Source of the DNA: Carposina sasakii
Lineage: Eukaryota; Arthropoda; Insecta; Lepidoptera; Carposinidae
Direction of reading: 5' to 3'
Assembly: GCA_014607495.2 (NCBI GenBank)
Contig: CP053157.1
Span: 10,168,001 to 10,232,000, forward strand
DNA: 64,000 nt
A program made the position numbers and the translations under genes. Shown here piece after piece: positions 1 through 12,608 of the stretch. How positions within the stretch are numbered: the first letter of the stretch is position 1; each line of letters starts with the position of its first letter. The notes below the pieces were generated by a model. The model saw only the letters and a list, made by a program, of their open reading frames with translations. It was not told the DNA's origin and did no database searches.

Positions 1-695
1 GAATTTTATTTTCATTGCCACAAAAATGTCTTTGAACTTTAAAAAATTACAATAGGTATAATAAACGTACACCTACTTATATAACAGAATAAAATAGCCA
101 TTAGAGGAATCTCTAATGAATAATTTTGCATTTAAATTCACCCATTAAAGATTTTATGCCGATAATAAAAGGGGTATGAGTGACAGCATATTTAGCTAGT
201 AACCTTGTCCTTATTGTATGTTGTAGAGAATCCTAACCTAACGTACGAAATAACAGATTCATTTAAGTACTCTAACACCTGTCAGTCCTTGATGCGTTCC
301 CTTAAAAAGTCTAAAAACTGGCATTCATAAAAAAATCTTCTCGTTCGCTACATTCAAAATAAGATCAAGCGTGAGATATCCTTGGTAACCTTCTACGTTT
401 CACACCCGTACAGCAACACGGATTTAACATTGGACCGCAATATCTTAAGCTTGACTCTCCTAGTCAGTTTCCGCGATTGCCATACAGGGCGCGCTGTGTG
501 ATGGTCGCTCTTCCCTTAGTGACCCTTAAAGTGATGTCCTCATCGGTTCCAATTTCCGAAATTATATACACTCCTATTACCCTTCTAACCCTCTGCACTA
601 ATATGCAACGACAAGGAGCGGGGCGGGGATAGCAAGGAATAGCCCTACATTGAAATTACTTCCTAAATCTCTAAAACATTTTTCCTAAATCTTAC
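1..695. other. MFSD11 intron (left edge)
   Basis: Non-coding sequence downstream of the third visible MFSD11 exon. No exon, RNA gene or recognisable repeat seen. Confidence 0.5.
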
Positions 696-3600
696 CTGCA
701 CTGCAGCATTGCCCAGAAGATGCCCGAGTTCCTCGAGATGGTGTCGGCATCGCTGTTGACCGTCAGGTAATTTCCTTGTCCGGTCCAGATGGCGGCTGCG
801 CCGGCGCCGATCAGCACGCTGGCCACGTACAGCAGCCATGTTCGCGGAAACAGGAACGTTACTATGAAGAATCTGCAAGTAGGAATACAGGTTGATGTTG
901 AGACAAATACAATTGTTTGCCTTAATAATATATGTACATAGTTTGTGATAATAAACAATTAAATTAATCTATACTAATACTAATATTATAAAGCTGAAGA
1001 GTTTGTTTGTTTGAACGCGCTAATCTCAGGAACTACTGGTCTGATTTGAAAAATTCTTTCAGTGTTAGATAGCCCATTTACCAAGGAAGGCTACAGTCTA
1101 TACAACAACCTGCCCGGCTTCGCACGGGTACAACGCCCCCTCACGCGGACGAAGTCGTGGGCGGCTGCTAGTAAAAAATATATCAGGTAGGTAACACTCG
1201 AAATGAGTTGTTTATTTTCAACTACAATCTGGTTCTTAATTATCAGCATTCCAAGAACATTTAAACATTTACTTAACAAGTTTTGTAATTACTAATTGAC
1301 AATTGTTACCCATAACGCTACATAAATTATAATATAACATTAGCACTTAAAGAATTAGTTAACAATTTAGTCAATTAAAAAAAAACTTTTGTTACACTGT
1401 CTCTAATGTTATTGTACTAAAACAATCGGTTAATCGGGTTTTCAGGTTAATAGTTATAAGTGCATTAGAGGTACCTACCTACATAATTTGTACAACTGAC
1501 AAAGAAAAATATGTTAGAATCTGACAAAGAAAAATATGTTAGAATCGTCTGACAAAATAGCTATAGGTAGATCAGTGGAAAACTTCAGTTTCAATATAGG
1601 CCGTACACATTTTTTCCTCTTCAAAACACGCCAGTTTTATTTAAAATAAAGCAAATGAGGCTTTTACGCTTTATTACCATTATTAACCTTACTAACTTAT
1701 ATAAAACTAACTTATAAAGGAAGGAAACTTTTAAACCAACATAAACCTTAATACAAAAAATTTGGTACTAATAACACATTTTATAAATTATGTAGTGTAG
1801 TAATAAAATAAGTAATCTAACAAACAAAGATTATCAATTATTAAAGTGTCTATTTATATAGTAAATATTGAAGTACCTACCTACAATGAAAAACAAAGAG
1901 AATTTCTAGTCGATGACAGAGATAGTGGCGGCGTCTAAGCACATATGCACCACCATAATGAATGATATAGTTGGTACCTACTACCAAAGAGTTACCTACA
2001 TTATTATTTAGATATAGCATTTAAAGTTGCAATATTGTTTCTTTACAGTACTCGTATCTAATCCCAACTAAATATTTATAGATGCGAAAGTACTAAGTAA
2101 GTTTGTTTGTTAAATACCTCTTCACGTCTTATTTACACATCCAATATTCGTGAAATTTTGCATACATACAGTTGGGTATAGGGAGAAAGGCATTCTGTAG
2201 TCCATGCACCTGTTCTGTGTCCATGCAGACAAATCGCGGGCAACAGCCTAGTATCATATAACCAAATAGTTAAGTGGCAACGCTGCTGGACTGACAATTG
2301 AAAAGTTACGGGTTCGATTCCTGGTTGAAACGGATTAACTGTAAATAATAGTATTGTCCCGTCTATCAACATTGATATCTAAAGCTGATTTTTATAGGGT
2401 TGTTGACTACTACATAAGTGAAAGACAATAATGTAAAGGTTGCAGACCGGCGGCGCGGGCACAACCTTGACGCATGCCAGTGGTGAAGGCTCGCCCGAAT
2501 AGATTGATATGAAATTGTTTTGTATTAGCAAATGTAAAAAGACGGATTTTATAGGTTTTTACGTAGATATGAATTAATTGATTGAAGAGACGTGTGCACA
2601 GTTCAAAAGCTATATTTCAAGAGAAGTGTTGCCAGCAAAAATCATATTTTTTATGTACTAAAACAGCAAATAACATAAGGCATATTGAGTATTGAAAAAA
2701 AATTGCAATATAGAAAGTGTTTAAGTAACTATTACAGAAAAAAAATTGGCATTTTCCTATGAACCATTTCGTCCGACCGATATTATAAAACTGGTAAAAG
2801 CAATAGGAACACCAACAAAAATTTCACATTAAAAGTCTATTTATAGCGGAATTTGATTGGTAGGTACCAAATGCATCCATAGCAACGTTAAGTTTATTAT
2901 ATATTGTTATCCAGCTGACGTCTGCAACTGCATCCGCCATAAATTATATACGTCATAAATTATAATACAAAGCTATTAACTGCCAATTTTCATCGAAATC
3001 CGTTCGGCAGTTGTTGCGTGAAGATCGAAGACACAAACATCCATTCTTACAAACGTTCATAATTGATAATAGTAGGATAGGAAAATTTTATTAGCTGTTC
3101 TATTTTAACCCAGTATAAGTACCAGAGACATTAAACTCGCGGCATGCGGAAGAGCAGAGCGATAATTGATACGCAAACTAAAATAAAATGTGGTCAATAC
3201 TACTCGTATATGCCCTGCAACCTGAACTGAACTTTAAAAACGACATTAAAATGCAAGCAGTGTCCTCCGATAATACCTAACGGATCCCACATTGTATGTG
3301 TTTGTTTAGACTATATAGGGTGGTCCTAATAGTGCGTTCTAAAAGAAACTTTAATCAATCGTATGCGACAACTGAAGAACCAAAGAAAAAATGTGATTCA
3401 CTCGAAATTTGTGACTCAAGCACCAGTATGTTATGCGAATTTTGTCATTTTCTTGGGTTATGAAAACGGCACTTACTTACTTTAAAGAGTTTTTTGTAAC
3501 ATTTGGATTTTGGGCCATCATATATAGTCATCTTCTACCGACACGAGTGCGTTCGCTGAACCTCAGCAGGTGACGCGATGCGTGCGTGAATTCACCCGCG

Positions 3601-6600
3601 CGTGCGCATGCTATACTAACATGTCAAAATAGCGGTCAAAAAGTATCGATAAAGACCTCGCCGCATTCGCAACAAACGATGACAATAACTTATCGAATAA
3701 AAACATTATTTCCGTTCATGTAACATCTCACAAGTAATATCGTCGTAACCGCTATGCTCGTTTGCTCTATAGGTTAGTGAAAGTGGCCTTTGTGTTTATT
3801 TGCATTTATTAGCTATGGAGCTCGGGCTACCTACTGATACTATGTTGGTCTCACTCAATATGACAACTATGTAGCTGTGATATTCTGTACAAGGCCAATG
3901 GCCACACAAGTAGGTGATCTAGAACTATTTAACCTCAACAAACATTATAGATACCTAGATAGTAAAGAAATTCTGTTCAGTACCATTTCTAATCTTTCTT
4001 TTCAAGCAGTAGCCAGTTAGTACATACTAAGACTGATAGGCAAACCTCAACTAATTTTCTATTGTAGGTAGGTATATAAATAATATCTGTGTGATCTTTA
4101 GATCACATAAAGGTCACCCAAATGTCGGTTGCAAAACGACATAAAAAATATCCTTCAAAATATCTTAAATTATGTTGCCTACATTAATGGGTATTACAAA
4201 AATATACATAACACGTATAGGTATAATACGTTTAGCGGCTATTTTCTCCAATACATGCGTGATGGAGCAATAGCAAAATCATGCGCGATTTCCGCAGATA
4301 GCAAGCGCACTTTGTACAGTCACTGAATTTTATTGATGTGCTACTTTAGAATATTCACTTTATCGGCTACAGAATAGCGTAATATAATGTCCTCATGAGG
4401 ATTGATCACAGGACAGGGCATGGCAAATTAGCCTATTATAGACCTTCCTTGGAGATTTGGAGATCATAATATCACCAAAATATTTAGCCGCGTTTATAAC
4501 CGCTGGCAATAGATAAACGGATGATGGACATTAAATACCAAACTTTAATCTTTATAAATAGTTCAAATTGTCAAAAAAAGTAAACTTACAAGTAAGTGCA
4601 GCCCCCCAGCAGCATAGCCCCTCTAGGGCCGGTGATGGTGATCAGCGACGGAGCCAGCCAGTTGAACACCGCCAGCGTCGCGTAGATGATGGCCAGCGAC
4701 GTGTACGCGTTGGCGGTGAACGTCGCATCATCTGCTGTGATGCTCTCCAGTATTGTCTTCTATAAAAGACGAGAAAAGCATTACGTAGGTGTGCAATTAA
4801 CATAGGGTGAATATCGGCATAAGATAGTAATGAAAATAAGCAAATAAGGGCTAGCTCATCTGAGTGAAGTCTTTCCTCTGATGCTAGATCAACAGGTAGA
4901 AATTATCTATGTTTCAATAAGTTAATGATCTGTGTAATTTAGGCCTTGTGCCTCTTATTTGCAACAAATGATAAATAGGTATTACGATGTAGTTGCAATC
5001 GGGAACGCCTTTGCAATTCAGTTATGCAACGCTCAGACAGAATGTGTAGGATTAACTCTCAAATTAACACAAATAAATAAAAACTCGTAAAATCCAAAGA
5101 AGGAAAGGTTTCTTACAACGCATATAAACTTCCAATATAATGGTTGGTACCTTCAGAATATTTAATGGGAAATATCACGCCAATAAATTATTTTATTGCT
5201 TGTGCAACATGCATTTCGTAAGACATCCGTGCATATATGTTTTATCCTGGCGAAAGAGCGCCTTTTTCACAAAATAGATAATTAGATCAAATATCTCATG
5301 TTTTGATGTCGGGTTTCACTAGAACAACACACACATACACTATCACGCCTTTATCCCTTACGGGGTAGGCAGAGCACCAAGGGCCGATAGAACCACATGG
5401 TGCCACTTCTGACCAATTTTGAGGGTATAGTTGAGATGTACATGTTCGCTAGAACAAATTAGCTATAATATCTCCTTAAGTGCAGTATATCCAAGTTTAT
5501 CATTAGAGTCTATTATCGCTGAGGTAGCAAACGGATCATCTTTATGCATCATGCAGTTCTGCCTACCCCATTCTTGGAAATACAGCGGCGTATATATTGA
5601 CTAGGTACCACTCCTCTTCTCTTTTAAGCAGGTCGATAAAGGCCCAAGAGCATTTCTATCTCACCCTACTCTATACGTCGTTAGTCTTTTGTGCTGCGTA
5701 TGTAGATAAAATGCATGTCAAAATAATATATTTTCTCTACAAAACCCGTTTCTTAATATATTCGGATACATTCATATTCTTGCATTTTAAAGGATTTTTC
5801 CTTCATATGAACACATGCTGCAACTTATATTGCAACTGCGTCCACGTGAAACATAACATACACAACATATTGGTCTTTTCATATCCATATTATGTAAAGT
5901 GCGTCTGTAACTTCGTTTTGTATTTGATAAACTCAAGGATTTATTAACATTTTATGTGGGTCAAGTAATTTATTGTGACGCCGCGATAAGTTAATAATTT
6001 TATCGATAATGCAAACATATAGGTACGTAAACATTGTTTCTAACAAGATGCCTTGTCCGTCTCCGTCCGTCTATAATTCAATGTCACTGAACATGACTTT
6101 TAAGATTAGAAAATTAGTTCAGGGTCTGGGATGTACGATAACTCATTAGACATTTGTGGTAGTTAGCAAAATCGATTAAAATTTTGAACAATGCAATTTT
6201 CTTATTAGCTGATATACGCTTAATGTTTGGGCATTTGGAACTACCCAGTTTTTTTTTTCATTAAGTATTTTACTAAACTAGAAGTTGCCGAACTGGCTAA
6301 TTTCGGTGTTGTGTTTTGGATTACATAATATGTATTAGGTACACATTAGACTATATTGCTATATAGGGCTGTATTTTATCAAGCATCATACATTAGAAAA
6401 TGTACCTAAATAAGGGCGTTTAATAAATGAAGAGATTTTATTTTACTATGCCAGTGCGCTAAACCCTGACCTTCACCAGCATAACTAGTCAACTCATAAC
6501 GCAATATAATCAAATCAATCATACCTAGCCTAAGCTTATCGAATGCCAATATGCTCTATGTTACTTTACTGTTAACGCTGAACACAGATTACCCCCTAAT

Positions 6601-9600
6601 CTGGGGATGATCTGTGACGCTGAATGTTATAGCGTGCAAACAGCCAAGTCGCCAGTCGGTACATTTTTGACGTTTTGAACTGGTCTACAAGGTTGAATAT
6701 GACCAAATCGGAGATAAAAACGTATAGCCTACATCGTATCTAACAACTGGGTATAGTCTCGCCGATCAGAGCCAAACTAGTCTTGATAACAACATATTTC
6801 CGGACAAAATAGACCTTAGACAGCCCTTCATATCCAGTCGTAGTCATGTGGCATTTTGAGGTCCTATTTGGACCTGAATACATTTTGTTACTACAAACAG
6901 CTCCGCTATAATTATCGCCTCCAACCTTGTTATTTACGTAACCATCCTTTAAGTGCATTGCACAACTATAACTATGCCAGTTACGAAAAATGTAGATAAA
7001 CCTTTACCTATCGAAATCTTTTTAGGTAATCTACAGTTTTCTAGCCTTGATCATTTCAGTATCAAGGAGGTCCTATGGCATTTCAAAATTGTAATTGTTT
7101 TCCCCTACTCTATCTTCATTACGCTCATTCAGGACGATGCATGTTCTGATGCAAGATTTGGTGTTTCAAAGAAGAATCATATCATACCAAAATGTATGGT
7201 GTAACAACTTTCGCACTAGTTCCTTTAAGACTTGTGCATAAATACTTAGGGGAAAGGTGTACAAAATGATCTCTCGAGGTAAAATGATTCCCTTTAATCC
7301 TGAATAAACTACAGTGCCTTCTCGCTCGATCTGTTTGCTGACGTCTTCCCCGTACCCCGCTCAGTAGCCCAGTGAAGTGGCATGGTGGTGTGACTGCAGC
7401 CCATCGATTTATTGCGAAAAATAAAAAATCTCTGTGTTCAATCTAAGGTAAGCATAAAATCAATGCTATATTGCTGAAATTGTTTTGTATATTTGTGAAT
7501 GAAAGTGTAACCGGTGGTTCCTATTGATATTCAAGAATATTTCAAGCACGTTTTCATCACACCACGGTTATGTTTTGAGGTTATGTTTGGACAACTTTTG
7601 TAAATTTTGCATTTGGGTTCAAACGATCCCCTTTATTCGGTATAAAATGATCCCAGGAATCATTTTATCCCTAACATTTTAGCAATTTAAAAACTAATAT
7701 CTGCGTTTAATACTTGTTTCTACCATTGCTATCATAAATTTGTTAACCTAAATAAATAAATTAACTAAGAGTCATGTATGTGTCATGTATATTTGTTAGG
7801 GTGTATATAAGTGTGTATTTTATATATAATTAGAGTATTATTTCAGGTAACCATCCTCCCTTGAATTCATTTACAGTCAGAATGATAAAAACCAATCGCT
7901 CGCTATGCTATCTTTTAGGTAGTAAAGACCTCTAATCTTCATTAGCTTCATTGTGTGTGAATTATGAAATCCAACCGTCTTCTGTGCAAGTAGTTACCCC
8001 CGTTAAATCGCTTCAAACCCTAGCTTCTGAAATGATTTCGTCCCTTGTTATGGCTACAAGATCTACACAAGCCCAAGAGATTGGTATTGTTCCAATATCT
8101 ACTTCAATTAGGTCTTCAGATATACCATCTACATCTTTTGGAGTATTTTCACCACGTGACCTTCGACCTTTGCCAAAAATGGAAAGAAAAAGAAATATCA
8201 ATCTAAGGAAAAGGTAAATAGATACATCAATTTTAATAAGCACATCTTACAAAAACTATTTAGAAGAGGAAATGCAGAAAAAAAATTAAAAGAAGAAAAA
8301 CAAAGGTCAGCTAAAGATAAAAGTGTACATCAATCCCTGAAAAAAAACTAAAGGAAAAGGAGTTGGTAAAGGAAAAGGAGCCAGTAAAGAAAATTAAGTT
8401 GTATAAATGAAATTGTATTAGGCGTTACAATTCGGAAGTTCAAACTTTCATTATGGGTGCGCACACCACCGGGCCCTACACCCTCCACTGACCCTCGGAT
8501 CTGATAACTCATAATTGCGACAACAGGCACTTGCACTAACTACAATCACCATGAGAAACTAGACCCGAGCACCCATAATGCAAGACGATACATTGCACTA
8601 TTCCGAAATCAAAAACTAGATAAATAATCTACATATGTTTCGCCAACAACCGTGGCATCCTCAGGATTATAGAAATTAGTAAATTAGTAAACCACTAATT
8701 ATTATGAACCTCTAAAACCCAACACATTACTTACACAGAATTAACTACCCTCTATTAAGGATTAAAAAAAATTATAAATAATTACCCACCATTATTTATA
8801 TTTCAATTGGGTGAATTAGTTAAATTTAAATAAAAATATTCAAAAATTCACCAAAATATTGATAAAGGAAAACAAGGATGTATGCAACGACATATTCCAT
8901 TGCCAACAAAATTAAAAATTGTTATTGACATTGACACTGGGTGCTCGGGTCTGGTTTCTCATGGCGATTGTAGTTAGTGCAAGTGCCTGTTGTCGCAATT
9001 ATGAGTTATCAGATCCGAGGGTCAGTAAAGGAAAAGGAGTTTAGTAAAGGAAAAACGGTCAGTAAGAAAAACACTAAAAAACAAAGGAACACTTATGATT
9101 CCGAATCTTCCGAAGAGGATGCCGAGTGCATGTTCGGCATAGAACCGTATTCAAAAGATGGCATGGAAGAAGGTTGGGTCCGACACATGAAATGTTTTAA
9201 ATGGGGACATGAAGCATGCGCCGGGACGAAGAAGATTTTATATGTGACTTCTGCAGGGATCGTTTCGGAAATTTAAAAAAACAATTAAACTTCTAAATGA
9301 ATTACCTACATTATAAACATCAAAATACTTCGTGATGGTTGATATTGTTCAAGACTGTTGATTGAGATATCTCAGGCTAGTTTAGGATTAATATATTTGT
9401 ATTAGATACTGATAAAAAAGAAAAAAAATTGTTTGTGGCAAATCCTTAGTACTAAGCCGCACTGTTACATTAAAAGGCAAATTAGTATTGATAAATATTT
9501 GGACTTGGGGTGCAAAATGATCCCTGGGTACATTTTGACCCCGACCTATGGATCGTTTTAGACATCATGTTGTACAAAATGATCCTTTAGTAGCCTTTTG

Positions 9601-12600
9601 GAAAATGTAATAAATCTGTAAATAATCAACCAACTAAAAATAATCGTATGCAAGTATATCAGCATTATATGATAAATTCAAAGCTCATTCAATATTTGTC
9701 TTACTTTATTATTTTGGAAACAGTAAGCATTTTCCCTTAGGGGGATCATTATGTACATCTTTCCGCGCGGTCAAGCGCGCTAACCCATTTCACTAAATTC
9801 GACCCTTTTATTCTTCGACCCTGCTTCGACCTAAGGATACCTTCAAGAAACAATGACTCGATAAGGTATTCTTTCTTACAAACAGATGGAAGTAGTCCAT
9901 TCTCTGTTCTTATCTGTACCAGATGGTGTTTGACTTTGATGTTACCCAAGTTCGTCAAGTTCGTGATCGAGGATTATGTACATTACCACAGTACATAGCG
10001 ACAATACCTAGTAGTGAAACTACCTAGACGTTATATCTCTAAGGAGTGGAAACGAACAGAAGTATCCGTCGAAAGTCCAAGGCATTTCACAATCAGCTTT
10101 AGGCTTACTAGTTAATAACGGTGCGCAAATAAGACAAAAAGTTTCATCTTTCCATTACGTAACAAATACATAAAGAACTAATCGATGACCCGATTTCTGA
10201 TCAATAAATATAAAAAGCTGCTTGGCTCCGATAAATTGCAGTAAATTATTGATATCGGTATAAGGTCACCTTTATCCTTTCTTACAAATTATATATTGTT
10301 TATGTATATTTTATATACATTATACTAGCGACCCGCCCCGGTTTCACACGGGTGCAGGGCTGATCCTATGTATTATAAACCTTCCTCGTGAATTACTCTA
10401 TCTGTATAAAAATCGCATCAAAATCCATTCCCTAGTTTGAAAGCATAAATAGGGATAGACAGACAGCAGCAAGTGACTTTATTTTATAATATGTAGTGAA
10501 ACACAGCTGTGCTTTCAAATATGGAGCAGGCAAAACTGCAGGGTCGCGTACGTGATCCTACAGCAACGTATAGCATAGCGCATCAAGATTTAAAAGATCA
10601 GTCAGTTACTAGATGCTAGATGCCTGAGAGAACACAACTAAATTTCTTAATCGGCTCTTACGATATGCACCGTTGAGATGCAGCTGATGTATTCTAGTGG
10701 AGTTCGCAAGCGCATTGCTACGCGCATGCATGCATTAGATAAATGAGCAAAGCCATCCCTTATGATTTATGCTGCTGATTTTCAAGTGTATTGGAGTGTC
10801 GACTTTGAACAGGTACTCTCAATTTTTTTATTTTTTTATTGGAGTGTACCTATTCAAGTCGACACTCCAATACACTTGAAAGAATAATTATTAGAACATT
10901 ATTGCTTAAAGCATTATAATGAATAAAAAAAATATAAGTACACAAAGAAATGCATTTTATTTTCCACAATATTTGCACATATTTTTTTATGATTGTAAAT
11001 GATTATTTACATTATTACAAATGTGTAAAAAAATATTGGCACCATAAATACAATATTTAGTATAAAATAAATTGTTTTAAAATAGTGGGCTAAAAAAAGG
11101 TTTTTAAACAACTGCCATTTAGGCTCGCTTTTGTCTGTACAGTCAAACACAGTGATCAAACATCCATCAAGTAAGTAAAGCTGGCTACCCATGATCCAAT
11201 TTCACATTCAACCTGTTGTCATCGCGCAGTGGGCTAGGATAGAAAAAAAAGGGGATTGGAGATTTAAGCTGGTTTTATTCTGTATACTCATTTTATCAAT
11301 AATAATAATAATAATAATAATAATAAAGCCTTTTTATTTCCAAATTAAAATACATAAATTATCATAATAAAATTCATAAAATGTCATAAAATTTCTTATA
11401 TCTAATGGAGAACCCATTTGTGGGCAAAGGCCTCCTCCAACGCGTGCCACTCGGCTCTATCTCTTGCCAACCTAGTCCAAGTCCCGCCTGCCAGTTCTGT
11501 GATGTCGTCGCTCCATCGGCGTCTGGGGCGACCACGAGGTCGCTTGTCCTCTCGAGGCCACCAATGAAGCAAGCGTTCACTCCAGCGTCCATCTGGTGCA
11601 CGAGCCACGTGACCAGCCCACCCATTTTATCAATACGAACATTTATTTTGAAAAACTTTTCTAAAAAAGATACACAGAGAAATGGTCATGACACACTGTT
11701 AACATGCGACCTACGTGTGTATATATGTGTAACGTGGTGTGTTAACAGTGTGTCTTGCATACTGGCACAGGCTATATAATATTTAGTAGTTTGACCACTT
11801 TGACAACAGAAAGATCAAAATGTTCAAACATTTTTTGGTAGACACAGACTTTGACGTCACATTTCATTCATGATTATTTCGACCAATAGTGTTGTGTTTC
11901 AATTGTTTTGAATTTCCCTCTTATTTAATGCACTTTTCAATAATTATTTTCTTATATAAAAACACAATTAAATAAAAAAATACTAATATGTACATAAATC
12001 TCAATGAATAGAGATAACATATAAAAATAATTACCATTATTTGAATCACATGCATATTCCCTATTCCCAAAAATATAGGAAAATTAATGTTTTATAGGTA
12101 TTAAAAATGGAAAGTATTTAGATGTCTGCATATAAAAACATCTATATTGAGGAAACAAATATTACTAGTTTATTTACCATGGAATTCAAACTGAGAACTT
12201 TCAGCTCAGTGAACAGAGGGCTAGTAGTAGTACTACCAATTACACTAAATAATTTATGATACAATTTTTTCCTTTTTTAGAACAAAAAAACAGGGGAATA
12301 ACCTGACCAAATTATAAGATCCATAAAAAAAAATTAGAATAAATTTTATTAAATATTATGAATATAGAAATCTAAACAATAGTTAAGATTTAATTGAAAC
12401 TATGAAGCTCACACCAGTAGATTTGAATTATTGTGACTTTTATTGTCATACTCTTTTGTATAATATTTAAAGGAATTGTTGTGAATGAGCTATGTAAAAA
12501 AAATTTAAACATTTCTCTTACCTCTATATTTCCCATAGTTTGAAATGCAGTGAAGACAAACATAAATCCGAAGCCTAGTAAAATAACGTTCATGAATTTA

Positions 12601-12608
12601 CGTTCCAT
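696..12608 (-). CDS. MFSD11: MFSD11 / UNC93-like protein, 5' part (three coding exons)
   Basis: Coding exons, in gene order on the minus strand, are 12608-12522, 4759-4590 and 872-696; further exons lie beyond the left edge. Seen: exon 1 starts MERKFMNVILLGFGFMF and reads on to FTAFQTMGNIE; exon 2 has TANAYTSLAIIYATLAVFNW; exon 3 has LIGAGAAAIWTGQGNYL and SRNSGIFWAMLQC. Exons join in frame (phases 0, 2, 2) with GTAAG donors. The order and wording match animal MFSD11, a multi-pass membrane protein of the UNC93 branch of the major facilitator superfamily; the WT-QGN and RNSGIFW motifs are hallmarks. Its substrate is not known. The first intron is about 7.8 kb and holds a DNA transposon relic, a LINE fragment and several other repeats. 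An alternative acceptor 3 nt inside exon 2 (start 4756) would drop one lysine. Membership is clear; only about the first third of the protein is visible. Confidence 0.93.
962..1172 (+). repeat. Retroposon 3'-tail fragment
   Basis: The stretch has the layout of a common lepidopteran non-LTR retroposon tail: an opening AATATTATAAA motif, a CTAATCTCAGGAACTACTGG block, then an ending on GGACGAAGTCGTGGGCGGC and CTAGT. It resembles, but is distinct from, the family at 34481, 43224 and 53740. It lies in the second MFSD11 intron. Confidence 0.6.
1508..1557. repeat. Short direct duplication (about 24 bp, two copies)
   Basis: The block GACAAAGAAAAATATGTTAG occurs twice in immediate succession, followed by a third truncated start. 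It is intronic and has no evident function. Confidence 0.75.
2255..2345 (+). repeat. tRNA-like SINE fragment
   Basis: Contains a GGTTCGATTCC B-box preceded by GTTAAGTGGCAACGCTG, which resembles a degenerate A-box. No clean acceptor stem is visible, so a SINE head is more likely than a working tRNA gene. Confidence 0.4.
2800..3085 (+). repeat. Non-LTR retroposon 3'-tail fragment
   Basis: Carries the phrase TTTTCATCGAAATCCGTTCG followed by a tail with ACAAACATCC and ending near ATAATAGTAGGAT, the usual design of lepidopteran RTE-type 3' ends. No coding capacity remains. Confidence 0.5.
5325..5445 (+). repeat. Dispersed repeat containing CCTTTATCCCTTACGGGG
   Basis: This block is nearly identical to 38340-38450 in a WDR3 intron. 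It includes GGTAGGCAGAGCACCAAGGG and an adjoining CCACATGGTGCCACTTCTGA segment. It is non-coding; the element class is not assigned. Confidence 0.8.
6740..7008 (-). other. Unexplained protein-like ORF in MFSD11 intron 1
   Basis: An open stretch of about 89 codons before a stop, with four cysteines in its ATG-initiated part and an internal ATG at 6958. Readable pieces are YSGAVCSNKMYSGPNRTSKC and YEGLSKVYFVRKYVVIKTSL. Base composition and amino-acid use look more protein-like than neighbouring chance ORFs. I do not recognise it. It could be an exon of a nested gene, an old mobile-element fragment, or chance. Confidence 0.25.
7951..9290 (+). pseudogene. Broken transposase: linker and C-terminal PHD-like region
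   Basis: Two separated pieces of an insect pogo-like transposase. The first (7951-8217) carries FGVFSPRDLRPLPKMERKR, typical of the linker after the DDE domain. The second (about 9070-9290) is an acidic stretch followed by EEGWVRHMKCFKWGHEACAG, the first half of a cysteine/histidine PHD-like knuckle. The rest (EEDFICDFCRDRFG) continues in another frame, so there is a one-base frameshift after the CAG motif at about 9220. An expected cysteine is replaced in ECMFGIEPY, and a foreign insertion splits the two pieces. The catalytic domain is missing. Not functional. Confidence 0.65.
8436..9029. repeat. Nested repeat with inverted arms
   Basis: The segment at about 8487-8575 is repeated as its reverse complement at about 8938-9029, including GTTAGTGCAAGTGCCTGTTG and the adjoining GTCGCAATTATGAGTTATCA block. 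A related plus-strand copy lies at 52420-52600, sharing TTGGCGAAACATATGT and GGAGGGTGTAGGGCCC. The insertion interrupts the transposase relic. Confidence 0.7.
10325..10500 (+). repeat. Retroposon 3'-tail fragment (GACCCGCCCCGG type)
   Basis: Starts at ACTAGCGACCCGCCCCGG and ends with AGACAGACAGCAGCAAGTGA then TTTTATAATATGTAG. A diverged relative is at 31600-31755 in a WDR3 intron. Typical of degenerate lepidopteran non-LTR tails. Confidence 0.6.
10781..10880. repeat. Near-perfect hairpin, arms of about 42 nt
   Basis: The left arm (10781-10822) begins TTCAAGTGTATTGGAGTGTC and the right arm (10839-10880) is its reverse complement with few mismatches; both include a TCGAC core. The T-rich loop is about 16 nt. 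It lies in MFSD11 intron 1. It could be a small fold-back element or a hairpin RNA source. Confidence 0.85.
11296..11628 (-). mobile_element. LINE fragment: reverse transcriptase C-terminus
   Basis: On the minus strand the frame 11608-11402 reads PDGRWSERLLHWWPRE then RGRPRRRWSDDITELAG and ends FAHKWVLH. This is the well-known C-terminal tail of insect endonuclease-reverse transcriptase LINEs (GRW-x-RRVLEW-x-PR then GRPxxRWxDD). An (AAT)n tract at 11299-11325 forms its 3' tail. It is severely 5' truncated and not functional. Confidence 0.85.

Larger units (their letters stand above)
7249..9766 (+). mobile_element. pogo/Tigger-like DNA transposon relic with terminal inverted repeats
   Basis: The ends are inverted: GGAAAGGTGTACAAAATGAT at the left matches the reverse complement GGAAAGATGTACATAATGAT at the right (20 of 23 positions over the full match). 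Several AAAATGATCC-type subterminal repeats lie just inside each end. Inside are transposase-derived reading frames (separate entry). The first roughly 650 bp contain no recognisable catalytic domain, so this is an internally deleted copy. A second repeat is nested at about 8420-9030. It sits in MFSD11 intron 1. The pogo/Tigger-like call is inferred from the C-terminal features of the transposase. Confidence 0.7.

Noticed and set aside
5597..5947. 116-codon plus-strand ORF
   Set aside because: AT-rich, no domain-like pattern, no supporting splice sites, and it lies within an MFSD11 intron; best explained as chance.
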